Positions 8,271 to 16,660 of a stretch of DNA of 42,857 nt are shown piece after piece; the first letter of the stretch is position 1; every line of letters starts with the position of its first letter. The DNA is taken from contig CP070634.1 in NCBI GenBank assembly GCA_020356105.1, positions 2,619,452 through 2,662,308 of the forward strand, read 5' to 3'. This stretch comes from Rhodospirillales bacterium (GTDB lineage: Bacteria; Pseudomonadota; Alphaproteobacteria; UBA8366; JADFVY01). The notes beneath the pieces are model-generated. The model was not told the origin of the DNA. It made no database searches and was given only the letters and a program-made list of their open reading frames with translations. A program made the position numbers and the translations under genes.

Positions 8271-10844
8271 ATGGCTCGGAGAATGTTGATCGACGCGAGC
8301 CACCCGGAAGAAACGCGGGTGGCCGTGGTAAATGGTAAACGCCTCGAAGATTTCGACTACGAAACCTCTCGAAAGAAGCAACTCAAAGGGAACGTCTATC
8401 TGGCCAAGGTGGTGCGGGTGGAGCCTTCGCTGCAGGCCGCGTTCGTCGACTACGGCGGCAATCGCCACGGCTTTCTGGCGTTCAGCGAAATCCATCCGGA
8501 TTACTACCAGATCCCGGTTGCCGATCGTGAGCAGTTGCTGGCCGAGGAAGATGAGGCCGACGATGCGGACGACTCGGAGCATAGCGGGGCTGTCGAGACG
8601 GTTGGTGGCGACGAGGTCGAGGAGCTTGAGCGCAAGCGCATAAAGCACTACCGGCACTACAAGATCCAGGAAGTGATCAAACGCCGGCAGATCATGCTCG
8701 TGCAGGTGGTCAAGGAAGAGCGCGGCAACAAGGGGGCGGCGCTGACTACCTATCTGTCCCTTGCAGGCCGTTACTGCGTCCTGATGCCCAACACCGGTCG
8801 CGGCGGCGGCATCAGCCGCAAGATCGGGAACGTTAAGGATCGGCGTCGACTGAAGAAGATCCTCGACGGGTTCAAGATCCCTTCGGGCATGGCTGTCATT
8901 GTCCGTACAGCCGGGGCGGAGCGAACCAAGGCGGAGATCAGGCGGGACTACGAATATCTGATGCGTCTTTGGGACGATATCCGAAATCGCACGATGGAAT
9001 CGATCGCCCCGACCCTCGTGCATGAAGAGGCGAACCTGATAAAGAGATCGATACGCGATCTTTACAGCAGAGATATCGACGAGGTGCTTGTCGAGGGCGA
9101 GACGGGCTATCGGATCGCCAAGGACTTCATGAAGGCGATGGTACCGAGTCACGCCAAACGGGTTCAGCCTTACGACGATTCGGTCATTCCGCTGTTTTTC
9201 CGCTATCAGGTCGAGAACCAGATCGACGCCATCTACAATCCGATCGTCCAGTTGCGCTCGGGTGGCTACCTTGTCATGCACAGCACCGAGGCGTTGGTTG
9301 CGATCGACGTGAACTCGGGTCGCGCGACACGCGAGCGCCATATCGAGGAAACCGCGATCAAGACCAATCTTGAGGCGGCCGAGGAAGTTGCCCGGCAACT
9401 CCGTTTGCGGGACCTTGCCGGGCTGATCGTGATCGATTTCATCGATATGGAGGAGAACCGCAACAATGCGGCGGTCGAACGCCGGCTTAAGGAGGCGCTG
9501 CGAAATGATCGCGCGCGGATCCAGATCGGTCATATCAGCGCGTTTGGCCTGCTGGAAATGTCGCGGCAGAGATTGCGACCGAGCCTGCTCGAGACCTCCA
9601 GCGAATTGTGCACCGCCTGCGGCGGAACCGGACATATCCGTTCGACGGAATCCACCGCGCTCCATGTGATGCGCGGAATCGAGGAAGAGGGCCTACGCCG
9701 TCGAGCCGCGGAGATTGCGGTGTTCGTTCCTTCCGCGGTGGCGCTGTATATCCTGAACGAGAAGCGCGACATTATCGCCTCGATCGAGCAGCGCTGCGCG
9801 CTCAAGGTGGTCATCGCAGCGGACGATGGGCTGATATCGCCGGAATACAGGATCGAGCGGGTACGCGCGCGTGAAGGAGCGGAAGCCGAAGCCGAGGGCG
9901 AGGATGCGGGCGCGCCGGAAGAAGGCGACGAAGACGGCGGGCGGCGCAAGCGCCGTCCCCGGCGCCGGCGTAAGGAACGGCGCGAGACCGATGTCGCCGA
10001 GGCGGCCGAATCTTCCGAGTCGGAAGAGGAGGCTTCGGAGCCGGCAGCTGTCACGGCCGAAGAAGCAGAGGAAGAACCCCGCAAACGCCGGCGCCGCGGC
10101 AAGCGCGGCGGACGGCGGCGCGGCCGCAAGACGCCGGATGCTGTATCGCCCGAGACAGAGGTCTTGCCCGGTGAAGAAGGCGAGGCGGCTGCTTTGCAGG
10201 AGCAGGCCCCGCCCGTTGAGGACGCGCCTGACGGCGAAGATCGGGCGGAGCTGCAAGACGAACCGGCCGTGCCGGACCGCAAGAAACCTGGCCGGCGGCG
10301 GAAGAAGAGCCAGCCGCTCGACGCAGAAGCCCACGAGCCGCTGGAAGCGGAGCTGGCACAGCCGGTGACGGCGCCGACCGAGGACACGGCGCCGGCTGAG
10401 GAGACGACGCCGACCGAGGAGACGGCGCCGGCTGAGGAGACGGCGCCGACAGATGCCGTCGAGGAAAAAACAAAACCGGCGCGCCGCCGGCGCGCCGCTG
10501 CAAAGAGTAGTGCAAAAGCGAAAGCGGCGGCCAAACCCGCCGCTCGGAAGAGGACGACCCGCAAGAGCGCCACGACGGCGAAGCGACGGGCCGCCGAACT
10601 ACCCGCCGAGCCGCCGTCACATGACGAGCCCCCCCCGTTGGCGCGAGCTGGCGCGCAGTTCGGCGTCGACGCCCCCATTTCACCAGTCGGCGTTGAAACA
10701 ATTCTCCCCACCGCCATGGATTTGGCGCCGGAAACCGCCCTCGCGGAGCCCGTGTCGGCCGAGGAGGCGGCGGTCGGAGATGACAAGTCGGATACGCCCG
10801 AGGAGTCAAAGCCGAAGCGCACCGGCTGGTGGCGCCGATCTTGA
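8271..10844 (+). CDS. rne: Ribonuclease E/G family endoribonuclease
   Basis: The central mRNA-decay and rRNA-processing endonuclease, 857 residues. The catalytic half shows an N-terminal S1 RNA-binding domain (about 35-150, interrupted by an acidic insert DEADDADDSEH), the RNase H-like and DNase I-like region with metal-binding Asp346 (VAIDVNSG) and Asp389 (IVIDFIDM), and the zinc-link CTAC at 447-450. The C-terminal half (about 520-857) is low-complexity: arginine-rich blocks (RKRRPRRRRK, RKRRRRGKRGG) alternate with acidic stretches and an Ala/Pro/Thr/Glu repeat. This is the usual disordered scaffold that binds RNA and degradosome partners. It ends in a basic-aromatic KRTGWWRRS. The ATG at 8271 has GGAG at 8258-8261; an in-frame TTG at 8256 is less likely. 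Confidence 0.96.
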   Translation: MARRMLIDASHPEETRVAVVNGKRLEDFDYETSRKKQLKGNVYLAKVVRVEPSLQAAFVDYGGNRHGFLAFSEIHPDYYQIPVADREQLLAEEDEADDADDSEHSGAVETVGGDEVEELERKRIKHYRHYKIQEVIKRRQIMLVQVVKEERGNKGAALTTYLSLAGRYCVLMPNTGRGGGISRKIGNVKDRRRLKKILDGFKIPSGMAVIVRTAGAERTKAEIRRDYEYLMRLWDDIRNRTMESIAPTLVHEEANLIKRSIRDLYSRDIDEVLVEGETGYRIAKDFMKAMVPSHAKRVQPYDDSVIPLFFRYQVENQIDAIYNPIVQLRSGGYLVMHSTEALVAIDVNSGRATRERHIEETAIKTNLEAAEEVARQLRLRDLAGLIVIDFIDMEENRNNAAVERRLKEALRNDRARIQIGHISAFGLLEMSRQRLRPSLLETSSELCTACGGTGHIRSTESTALHVMRGIEEEGLRRRAAEIAVFVPSAVALYILNEKRDIIASIEQRCALKVVIAADDGLISPEYRIERVRAREGAEAEAEGEDAGAPEEGDEDGGRRKRRPRRRRKERRETDVAEAAESSESEEEASEPAAVTAEEAEEEPRKRRRRGKRGGRRRGRKTPDAVSPETEVLPGEEGEAAALQEQAPPVEDAPDGEDRAELQDEPAVPDRKKPGRRRKKSQPLDAEAHEPLEAELAQPVTAPTEDTAPAEETTPTEETAPAEETAPTDAVEEKTKPARRRRAAAKSSAKAKAAAKPAARKRTTRKSATTAKRRAAELPAEPPSHDEPPPLARAGAQFGVDAPISPVGVETILPTAMDLAPETALAEPVSAEEAAVGDDKSDTPEESKPKRTGWWRRS
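10371..10454 (+). repeat. 18-base in-frame tandem repeat in the RNase E tail
   Basis: Four imperfect 18-base units (10371-10388, 10389-10406, 10407-10424, 10425-10442) and a decayed fifth encode alternating APTEET and APAEET hexapeptides. The two variants alternate, so the array looks like a duplicated 36-base unit. It lies in the disordered C-terminal scaffold where length variation is tolerated. Confidence 0.85.
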
Positions 10845-10939
10845 TATCCCAGCTCTTTTTGGCTTGACGGGTCCTGCAGCGGACCGGATGCCCACGCCAA
10901 ATGGCGATTTGTGGCGCATCCGGCCGTCGTCGCCGTCAA

Positions 10940-10967
10940 TTGACGATCAGTTAACAAATGGTAAATA
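10940..10967 (+). promoter_or_regulatory. Candidate promoter of the cfa gene, with a CtrA-like motif
   Basis: TTGACG (10940-10945), 16 bases, TAAATA (10962-10967); an alternative -10 is AATAAT at 10964 with an 18-base spacer. Overlapping it is TTAA-N7-TAAA (10951-10965), one mismatch from the alphaproteobacterial CtrA consensus TTAA-N7-TTAA. The distance to the cfa ATG is about 90 bases. Found by eye; no binding evidence. Confidence 0.45.
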
Positions 10968-11060
10968 ATGATTTGTTGCCTTGCAGCGACTGCGAGCTTG
11001 GCGGCACCGAAATCTTTGCGCGGCGGGACAACGTTTCCGCCAACAGGGCGGTAGCTTGCA

Positions 11061-12323
11061 ATGTTCGGTACCAAGAAGGATCTCAGTCTACAGCCGCGGC
11101 CCCGCTCCGCCGGCCGGCATGGCGACGGCCATACGGAGGGTCGACAGGTCTGGCTGTTCCGCCTGGCGGCGCCGGTGCTCGCCGCGTTTGCCCAGCGCGG
11201 TCAGTTGCAGATCAATTATCGAGACATCGACCAAGTCGAATGCGGTGACGGCTCGGGGCCGTTATACCGGATGCGCCTCAATAGCATGCGGCTCATCCCC
11301 AAGATCGTCCTCAATCCCGACCTGGCCGCCGGCGAAGGTTACATGAACAGGGAATGGGATTTGCAGCGCGGCGATCTTGCCGGTCTGATCGGCATGTTTC
11401 GGCGCAACGAGAAGGCGGCATCCGACACGGTATGGGGACGGCGCATTCGCTATGCGATCCGTCTGTTGCGCCGGGCCCGGAAGATCAGCCCGCGCAGGGC
11501 ACGCCGCAATGCCGCACACCATTATGACATCGGCAACGACCTCTACGCGGGGTTTCTCGATGAGGGCATGAACTATTCCTGCGCCTTCTTCGCCTCTGCT
11601 GGACAATCACTGAGGGATGCGCAACTCAACAAGCTGCGGACCACGATCGCCCGACTCGGGATCGAACCGGGTGCGCGCGTTCTTGACATTGGCAGTGGCT
11701 GGGGTGAGCTGACGCGTCTGATCAGCGATGAGACGAGCGCCGGCCAGGTCGTCGGCATCACGCTCGCGGACAGGCAGCGCCAGTTGGCCGAACGCTTGGC
11801 TGGAGCTCGCCTGGGGGAGCGACTTGGATATCGTCTCGTCGATTACCGGGTGCATGCGCAAGACAATCCCCGGACCTACGACCGTATCGTCAGCATCGGC
11901 ATGTTCGAACATGTTGGCGCAAAGCATCTGGAAGAATACTTCGCAGCGATTCGGCGCATGCTTGTCGAGGACGGACGGGCTCTGGTTCACTCGATCATGC
12001 GCTTGAACCGGGACGAAACCAGCCCTTGGCTGCAGAAATATATCTTCCCGGGCGGCTACATCCCCACGTTGGATGACACCGTCGCCGCCGCGCGAGCGGC
12101 GGGGCTGCAACTGGCGCACGCGCCCTTCATCCATCCAAGCTTCCATTACGCGGAAACCTTGCGGCGCTGGCGCGCGAATTTCAACGAGGCCTGGCCGGGG
12201 CTCAAGGGCGGTCAATACGACGAGCGTTTTCGCCGGATGTGGAATTTCTATCTCGCTGGAGCCGAAGCCGCCTTCGACGTTTCCGGAATGCATGTCGCGC
12301 AAGTGCTCTTCAAAAAGGCATAA
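11061..12323 (+). CDS. cfa: Cyclopropane-fatty-acyl-phospholipid synthase
   Basis: A 420-residue SAM-dependent enzyme that adds a methylene group across cis double bonds of membrane phospholipid acyl chains, acting at the inner membrane surface. The N-terminal 130 residues form the lipid-binding domain. Next come HHYDIGNDLYAGFLDEGMNYSCAFF, the cluster of CFA-family residues, and the SAM site VLDIGSGWGE at about 207-216. Further family motifs are SIGMFEHVG (with the conserved Glu-His), YIFPGGYIP and FNEAWPGL near the end. Length is a little above the E. coli enzyme (382). It stops 11 bases before the convergent aminotransferase stop. The family is certain; a mycolic-acid type methyltransferase is unlikely in this organism. 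Confidence 0.95.
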   Translation: MFGTKKDLSLQPRPRSAGRHGDGHTEGRQVWLFRLAAPVLAAFAQRGQLQINYRDIDQVECGDGSGPLYRMRLNSMRLIPKIVLNPDLAAGEGYMNREWDLQRGDLAGLIGMFRRNEKAASDTVWGRRIRYAIRLLRRARKISPRRARRNAAHHYDIGNDLYAGFLDEGMNYSCAFFASAGQSLRDAQLNKLRTTIARLGIEPGARVLDIGSGWGELTRLISDETSAGQVVGITLADRQRQLAERLAGARLGERLGYRLVDYRVHAQDNPRTYDRIVSIGMFEHVGAKHLEEYFAAIRRMLVEDGRALVHSIMRLNRDETSPWLQKYIFPGGYIPTLDDTVAAARAAGLQLAHAPFIHPSFHYAETLRRWRANFNEAWPGLKGGQYDERFRRMWNFYLAGAEAAFDVSGMHVAQVLFKKA

Positions 12324-12334
12324 GGTCCGCCGGT

Positions 12335-13492
12335 TCAGGCGCGGGCCCACCTCTTGAGGGCCGCGACCGCTTCGGCCATATCCTCGGTGCTCTCGGCGAA
12401 GGAGAAGCGCATGAACCGGTTGCCGCGAGCCGCGTCGAAGTCGACGCCCGGGGTCACGGCAACCCCGGCCTCCTCGAGTATCCTTCGGCACAAGGCTTCA
12501 CTGTCGTTCGTCATATGGCCCACGTCTGCGTAGAGATAGAAGGCGCCGTCTGACGGCGCAAGCTCGGTGAAACCCGCGCCGGGCAGCTCGCGCAACAGCA
12601 TGTCTCTGTTCGCCGCGTAACGCGCCACGTTGGCCTGCAGCTCTTCGTGACAGTCGAACGCCGCAACCGCGGCAATCTGCGAGAGAGTTGGCGGCGAAAT
12701 GAACAGGTTTTGCGCCAGCGACTCGACGGTCCGCAGCAGGTCGTCGGGCACGACCATCCAGCCGAGACGCCAGCCGGTCATCGAGAAGTACTTCGAAAAG
12801 CTATTGATAATGATGGCATCGTCGCTGAGCGCAGCGACACTATCGGCCTTACGGCCAAAGGTGATACCGTGATAGATCTCATCTGACACGAGGCGAATAC
12901 CGGCCTGTTCACAATAGTCGGCGAGCGCCTGCAACGCGCTTGCGTCCAGCATTGTGCCGGTTGGATTCGACGGGCTCGCAACAATCAGGCCGTCCAGCGA
13001 TTTCTCGGCATGGGCCCGGTCCACGAGCTCGGGTGTCGGCTGAAATCTCGTTTCCGGCGAACTCATTAACGGCACCGGTTCAACGTTCAGCGCCGACAGA
13101 ATGTTGCGGTAGCACGGATAGCCGGGCGCTGCCAACGCGACTCGGTCACCGGCATCGAAGGCCGCCAGAAACGACAGTATGAATGCACCGGACGATCCGG
13201 TGGTAACGACGATACGCGCGGCGGGTATCGAAAGCCCGTAATAATCTTGGTAATGCCGGGAGATGGCTTGTCTTAGCTCCGGTATGCCGAGGGCGACTGT
13301 ATAACCCAGTCGCTGGTCGTCCAGCGCCGCACGGGCCGCCGCGATGACGCCCCGTGGTGCCCCGGTTCCCGGCTGCCCCACCTCCATATGCAGGACACGA
13401 GCGCCGGACCCCTCTTGCTCGGCCGCAGCCCGCATCACCTCCATCACGATGAAGGGCGAAATGCGCCCGCGGCGTGCGCTTTTCAGTGCCAT
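12335..13492 (-). CDS. Class I/II pyridoxal phosphate aminotransferase
   Basis: A 385-residue fold-type I PLP enzyme, most like aspartate or aromatic aminotransferases, which move amino groups between amino acids and 2-oxoacids in the cytoplasm. Visible motifs: TTGSSGAF for the cofactor phosphate loop, APGYPCYRN, SPSNPTGTM with the PLP-ring Asn, SDEIYHG with the Asp/Tyr pair, the Schiff-base lysine in SFSKYFSMTGWRLGW, and FMRFSFAES with the substrate-carboxylate Arg. The ATG at 13492 gives a normal start (MALKSARRGRI). The reading frame stays open another 230 codons upstream, but that part is antisense to the next gene and has no aminotransferase features. The exact amino acid substrate is not determinable by eye. 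The gene is convergent with cfa. Confidence 0.93.
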   Translation of the reverse strand: MALKSARRGRISPFIVMEVMRAAAEQEGSGARVLHMEVGQPGTGAPRGVIAAARAALDDQRLGYTVALGIPELRQAISRHYQDYYGLSIPAARIVVTTGSSGAFILSFLAAFDAGDRVALAAPGYPCYRNILSALNVEPVPLMSSPETRFQPTPELVDRAHAEKSLDGLIVASPSNPTGTMLDASALQALADYCEQAGIRLVSDEIYHGITFGRKADSVAALSDDAIIINSFSKYFSMTGWRLGWMVVPDDLLRTVESLAQNLFISPPTLSQIAAVAAFDCHEELQANVARYAANRDMLLRELPGAGFTELAPSDGAFYLYADVGHMTNDSEALCRRILEEAGVAVTPGVDFDAARGNRFMRFSFAESTEDMAEAVAALKRWARA

Positions 13493-13506
13493 GTCCGAGC
13501 TCCGTC

Positions 13507-15096
13507 CTAGTATGGGATAGACACGAGCCCGAAGCCGCGCGGATCGGTCTCGGCCCAACACAGCATCTGGCTTTCTTCGCTCGGGTAGCCTGCGGGACAA
13601 AATACGGCATTGACCTGCCCCAAGGAACGCACGGTCTCGAGTACGTGTCCACGCCGGGTCAGGGACTCTTGCTGCGGGGACGTCGCAGATGCCTCGATGC
13701 GGACGGTATTGCCCTCCCCTATGAGCATGCGGGTGCGGTGCAGCGCCGTGTCGAGCCGGCCCGTTTTGATCACCGACTCCGCAGCAACCGTCATCATCGC
13801 AGCGGCCGCCGCCGGTCCGGGGCCACCGACCGCGGCAAACTTGAACTTCGCGACGCGCGGATTGAATACGATCATGGGCCCAAGCGACAGCGAGTTGCGG
13901 TCTTCCGGACCCGGCGCCGGCGCCAGCAGGACTCCCGTTCCCGGCGCCATGATGCCGGTCCCGAAGGGCCGGTAAGATGTTACGGTGCAAGCGACTGCGT
14001 CGCCCAGTATGTCGATGACCACGAAGCCGGTGCTTTGGAGACCGCCGGTCGGCGATGGCGGTGCCGGGCCGGTGCCGACCGAAGACACCCGGTCGGGGTC
14101 GTAGTTTGCCAGCGCGGCACGCGCTGTGTCTGTCGACATCAGCGACGCAAGATCGACAGTGGTGCCGTCGTCGGCCAGCCACCGCTCGCGACCCGCCCAG
14201 GCGCGCCGGCTCGCCTCGACCAGCAGGTGAAGGGTCTCGTCCTCGTCCGCTTTGCCGTATCGGTCACGATCGGTGAGCATGACCCACATCTGACCCGCGA
14301 GAAGCCCAGCCCCGGCAGGCGGCGGCGCGAAATAAGCCAAGTCGTTTCCGAATTCGAGACCCCGCACGGGCGCCCAATCGGGCAGAAAGTTCCTCAAATC
14401 CTCATGGGCTAGACTGCCCCCGGCCAGCCGCGTGGCCGCCACCATGCGGTCCGCGAGATCGCCGAGATACATGTCGTCCGCCCCTTTCAGGCGCAACGCC
14501 GCGATCGTATCCGCCAGGTCTTTCTGGATCAGGTGGGCACCCTCGCGCGGAAGTGCGCCCGTCGGAGCGAACACCCGCCGCGTTTCCCCGTCCGACAGCA
14601 GAGCCGCGCCACCGCTCTCGATGGAGCGGGCCGATGCGCGGGTCAATCTTTTGCCCAGCCGGGCGATACGTTCGGCCGGCGCCAGTACGATGCGCCAGTC
14701 GATCGCGCCATATCGTGCATGCAACGCGGCCATCCCACGGACGTTGGCCGGAACGGCTGTCAACCGGGTCGCCGCTCCGGAGGCCGCCGGGCGTGGCGCC
14801 GGAAAATTCAGCGAATAGACCGCGCGTTCATTTCCGTCGCTGACAAGGCAAACGCCGCCGCCGCCAAGGCTTGCGGCCGACGGATAGGTCACCGCAAGGA
14901 CGAAGTAGAGCGCGACGGCGGCATCCGCTGCGGATCCGCCGCGACCAAGCATCTCAGCTGCCGCCATGGCGGCCCACGGCTCGTCCGCCACGGCGACGCC
15001 CGGGAAGAAAGCCGGCTCCCCCGGCAGGTCGTCAGTTTCGCATCCTGCGATCAGGAACGCGGCAGCAAATAACCACAGCCGACGTTTGCGCCCCAC
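13507..15096 (-). CDS. Gamma-glutamyltransferase-like lipoprotein
   Basis: A divergent gamma-glutamyltranspeptidase relative that would act on glutathione or gamma-glutamyl compounds outside the inner membrane. From the GTG at 15096 the product (529 residues) starts with a lipoprotein signal, MGRKRRLWLFAAAFLIAGC, with a lipobox Cys at residue 19. GGT landmarks are GRGGSAADAAVAL, SLGGGG, VPANVRGMAALHARYG, and the autoprocessing site region QSTGFVVID, where the usual TTH motif is replaced by STG. The downstream GTGIMAPGTGVLL and AVGGPGPAAAA fit the small subunit. An ATG at 15150 adds 18 residues but would overlap the start codon of the divergent protease gene. No ribosome binding site decides between them. 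It lies 14 bases upstream of the aminotransferase, likely co-transcribed. Confidence 0.83.
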   Translation of the reverse strand: MGRKRRLWLFAAAFLIAGCETDDLPGEPAFFPGVAVADEPWAAMAAAEMLGRGGSAADAAVALYFVLAVTYPSAASLGGGGVCLVSDGNERAVYSLNFPAPRPAASGAATRLTAVPANVRGMAALHARYGAIDWRIVLAPAERIARLGKRLTRASARSIESGGAALLSDGETRRVFAPTGALPREGAHLIQKDLADTIAALRLKGADDMYLGDLADRMVAATRLAGGSLAHEDLRNFLPDWAPVRGLEFGNDLAYFAPPPAGAGLLAGQMWVMLTDRDRYGKADEDETLHLLVEASRRAWAGRERWLADDGTTVDLASLMSTDTARAALANYDPDRVSSVGTGPAPPSPTGGLQSTGFVVIDILGDAVACTVTSYRPFGTGIMAPGTGVLLAPAPGPEDRNSLSLGPMIVFNPRVAKFKFAAVGGPGPAAAAAMMTVAAESVIKTGRLDTALHRTRMLIGEGNTVRIEASATSPQQESLTRRGHVLETVRSLGQVNAVFCPAGYPSEESQMLCWAETDPRGFGLVSIPY

Positions 15097-15148
15097 CGCA
15101 GGGCGGAGTAGAGTTAACCCCCTGCGGAATAATCTAACCTTGAACCTC

Positions 15149-16522
15149 ATGCGCCTGATTGTGTCCTTGATGGCTGGTGTGTTGACGCTGCTTGCGGCGC
15201 CGGCCATTGCGTCTGCCCAACAGTCCCCGAAGATATCTCTGGTTCGCGATGCCGAGACGGAAAATACCATCCGCTATTTTGCCGCGCCACTCCTGAAAGC
15301 CGCAGGGCTCAACCCGCAATCCCTGCGCGTTCATTTGGTGCTCGACGATCGGATGAACGCCTTTGTTGCCGGTGGGCAGCGCATCTTCATCAACACCGGT
15401 CTCCTGCGCAGCGCGGAATCGCCGGACGCGGTGATCGGCGTCTTGGCGCACGAAACGGGTCATATTGCCGGCGGCCATCTTGCCAAGATGCAGGAAAACT
15501 TGCGCTCCGCCAGCGCCCAGTCGATCATCGCCTTGGTTCTCGGCGCGGCGGCCGCGGTTGCCACCGGCGAGCCGGAAGCAGCGATCGCCGGGGCGACCAT
15601 GGGCCAGTCGATCGGCCAGAGATCGTTCCTTCGATACACCAGCGCAAACGAAAGCGCGGCCGACTTGGCTGCACTTAGTTACCTCGATAAGACGGAACAG
15701 TCGGCACGCGGGTTGCTGGAGGTTCTCGAGAGCCTTCAGGACCAGGAACTGCTGTCGGGACAGCGCCAGGATCCCTATCTGCGGACTCATCCGCTGAGCC
15801 AGGAGCGGATAGCCACGGTAAGGCAGCACATGTCGAAATCGCGCTACTCGGAGCGCCCGACCAATCCCAACCTCGACCTGCTGCATCGTCGGGTCCGGGG
15901 CAAGCTGAACGGATACGTCGACCCGCCGTCCCGCACATTGTCTCGCTATGCCGCTGACGATCCGGACATCGAGGCGCGTTATGCCCGAATCCAAGCCTTC
16001 ATCAAGCTTCATCGAACAACCGATGCCCTAGCAATTGTCGACGGTCTCATCGAGTCGTCGCCGAACGACATGTTCTTCCACGAAGTGAAGGGCGACATTC
16101 TTTACCGCGCCGGCCAGATCGCAGATTCGCTGCCACCCTATCGGCGCGCGATCCAGCTCGTGGAACAATCGAACGGCGAATTGCCGCTGATCCGCCTCAG
16201 CCTGGCCCAGTCGCTGCTGCAGATTCCGAGCCGGGATACCGCAGCGGAAGCCCTGGACCAATTGAAGGTCGTCGCCGATTACGAGCCTTGGACGCCCCGG
16301 GTCTGGCGTCTCATGGCGACCTCATACGGGCGGCTGGACGATTTTGGCGGTGCCGCCTATGCACTGGCCGAGGAGGCCATGCTCGTCGGGGACCGCGCAG
16401 GGGCGTCCCGCAACGTCGCCCGGGCACTCGAACAATTGCCCCCGGATTCGCCGCTTCGCGAGCGGGCACTCGATATCCAGAACCTGCTGGGCGAAGGTGG
16501 CAAAGGCGACGGCAAAGGCTAG
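15149..16522 (+). CDS. M48 family zinc metalloprotease with helical repeats (BepA/YfgC-like)
   Basis: An exported protease of 457 residues, likely involved in outer-membrane protein quality control like E. coli BepA. The signal peptide MRLIVSLMAGVLTLLAAPAIASAQ ends near residue 24. The peptidase domain has HETGH at 101-105 (zinc His101, His105, catalytic Glu102) and the third ligand Glu in SANESAADLAAL. After about residue 250 come TPR-like helical pairs (KLHRTTDALAIVDGLIESSP, GDILYRAGQIADSLPPYRRAIQL, AEALDQLKVVADYEP). The C-terminus is Gly/Lys-rich. The ATG is chosen because it begins the signal peptide; longer in-frame starts upstream are antisense to the divergent gene. It is followed 138 bases later by a dsbA-like gene. 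Confidence 0.92.
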   Translation: MRLIVSLMAGVLTLLAAPAIASAQQSPKISLVRDAETENTIRYFAAPLLKAAGLNPQSLRVHLVLDDRMNAFVAGGQRIFINTGLLRSAESPDAVIGVLAHETGHIAGGHLAKMQENLRSASAQSIIALVLGAAAAVATGEPEAAIAGATMGQSIGQRSFLRYTSANESAADLAALSYLDKTEQSARGLLEVLESLQDQELLSGQRQDPYLRTHPLSQERIATVRQHMSKSRYSERPTNPNLDLLHRRVRGKLNGYVDPPSRTLSRYAADDPDIEARYARIQAFIKLHRTTDALAIVDGLIESSPNDMFFHEVKGDILYRAGQIADSLPPYRRAIQLVEQSNGELPLIRLSLAQSLLQIPSRDTAAEALDQLKVVADYEPWTPRVWRLMATSYGRLDDFGGAAYALAEEAMLVGDRAGASRNVARALEQLPPDSPLRERALDIQNLLGEGGKGDGKG

Positions 16523-16660
16523 TGATTGGTAACATTCCCGTGACCCGGAGGGCAGGCGCGGCAGGGCTTGTCGCGTGGCGCGCGAACTTCTGCTAGATTA
16601 CGGCGCGAATCGCACCATATAAAACGCGCGGTTCGAAGGAATTATCGAGGAGAAATTGTT

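Noticed and set aside
8151..11074. Two 500-codon frames on the minus strand
   Set aside because: Antisense to rne; their sequences are Ser/Arg- or Asp/His-rich artefacts of the low-complexity RNase E tail and catalytic region.
13493..14182. N-terminal 230-residue extension of the aminotransferase
   Set aside because: The extension is antisense/out of frame to the GGT-like gene and has no aminotransferase features; the ATG at 13492 gives a normal length.
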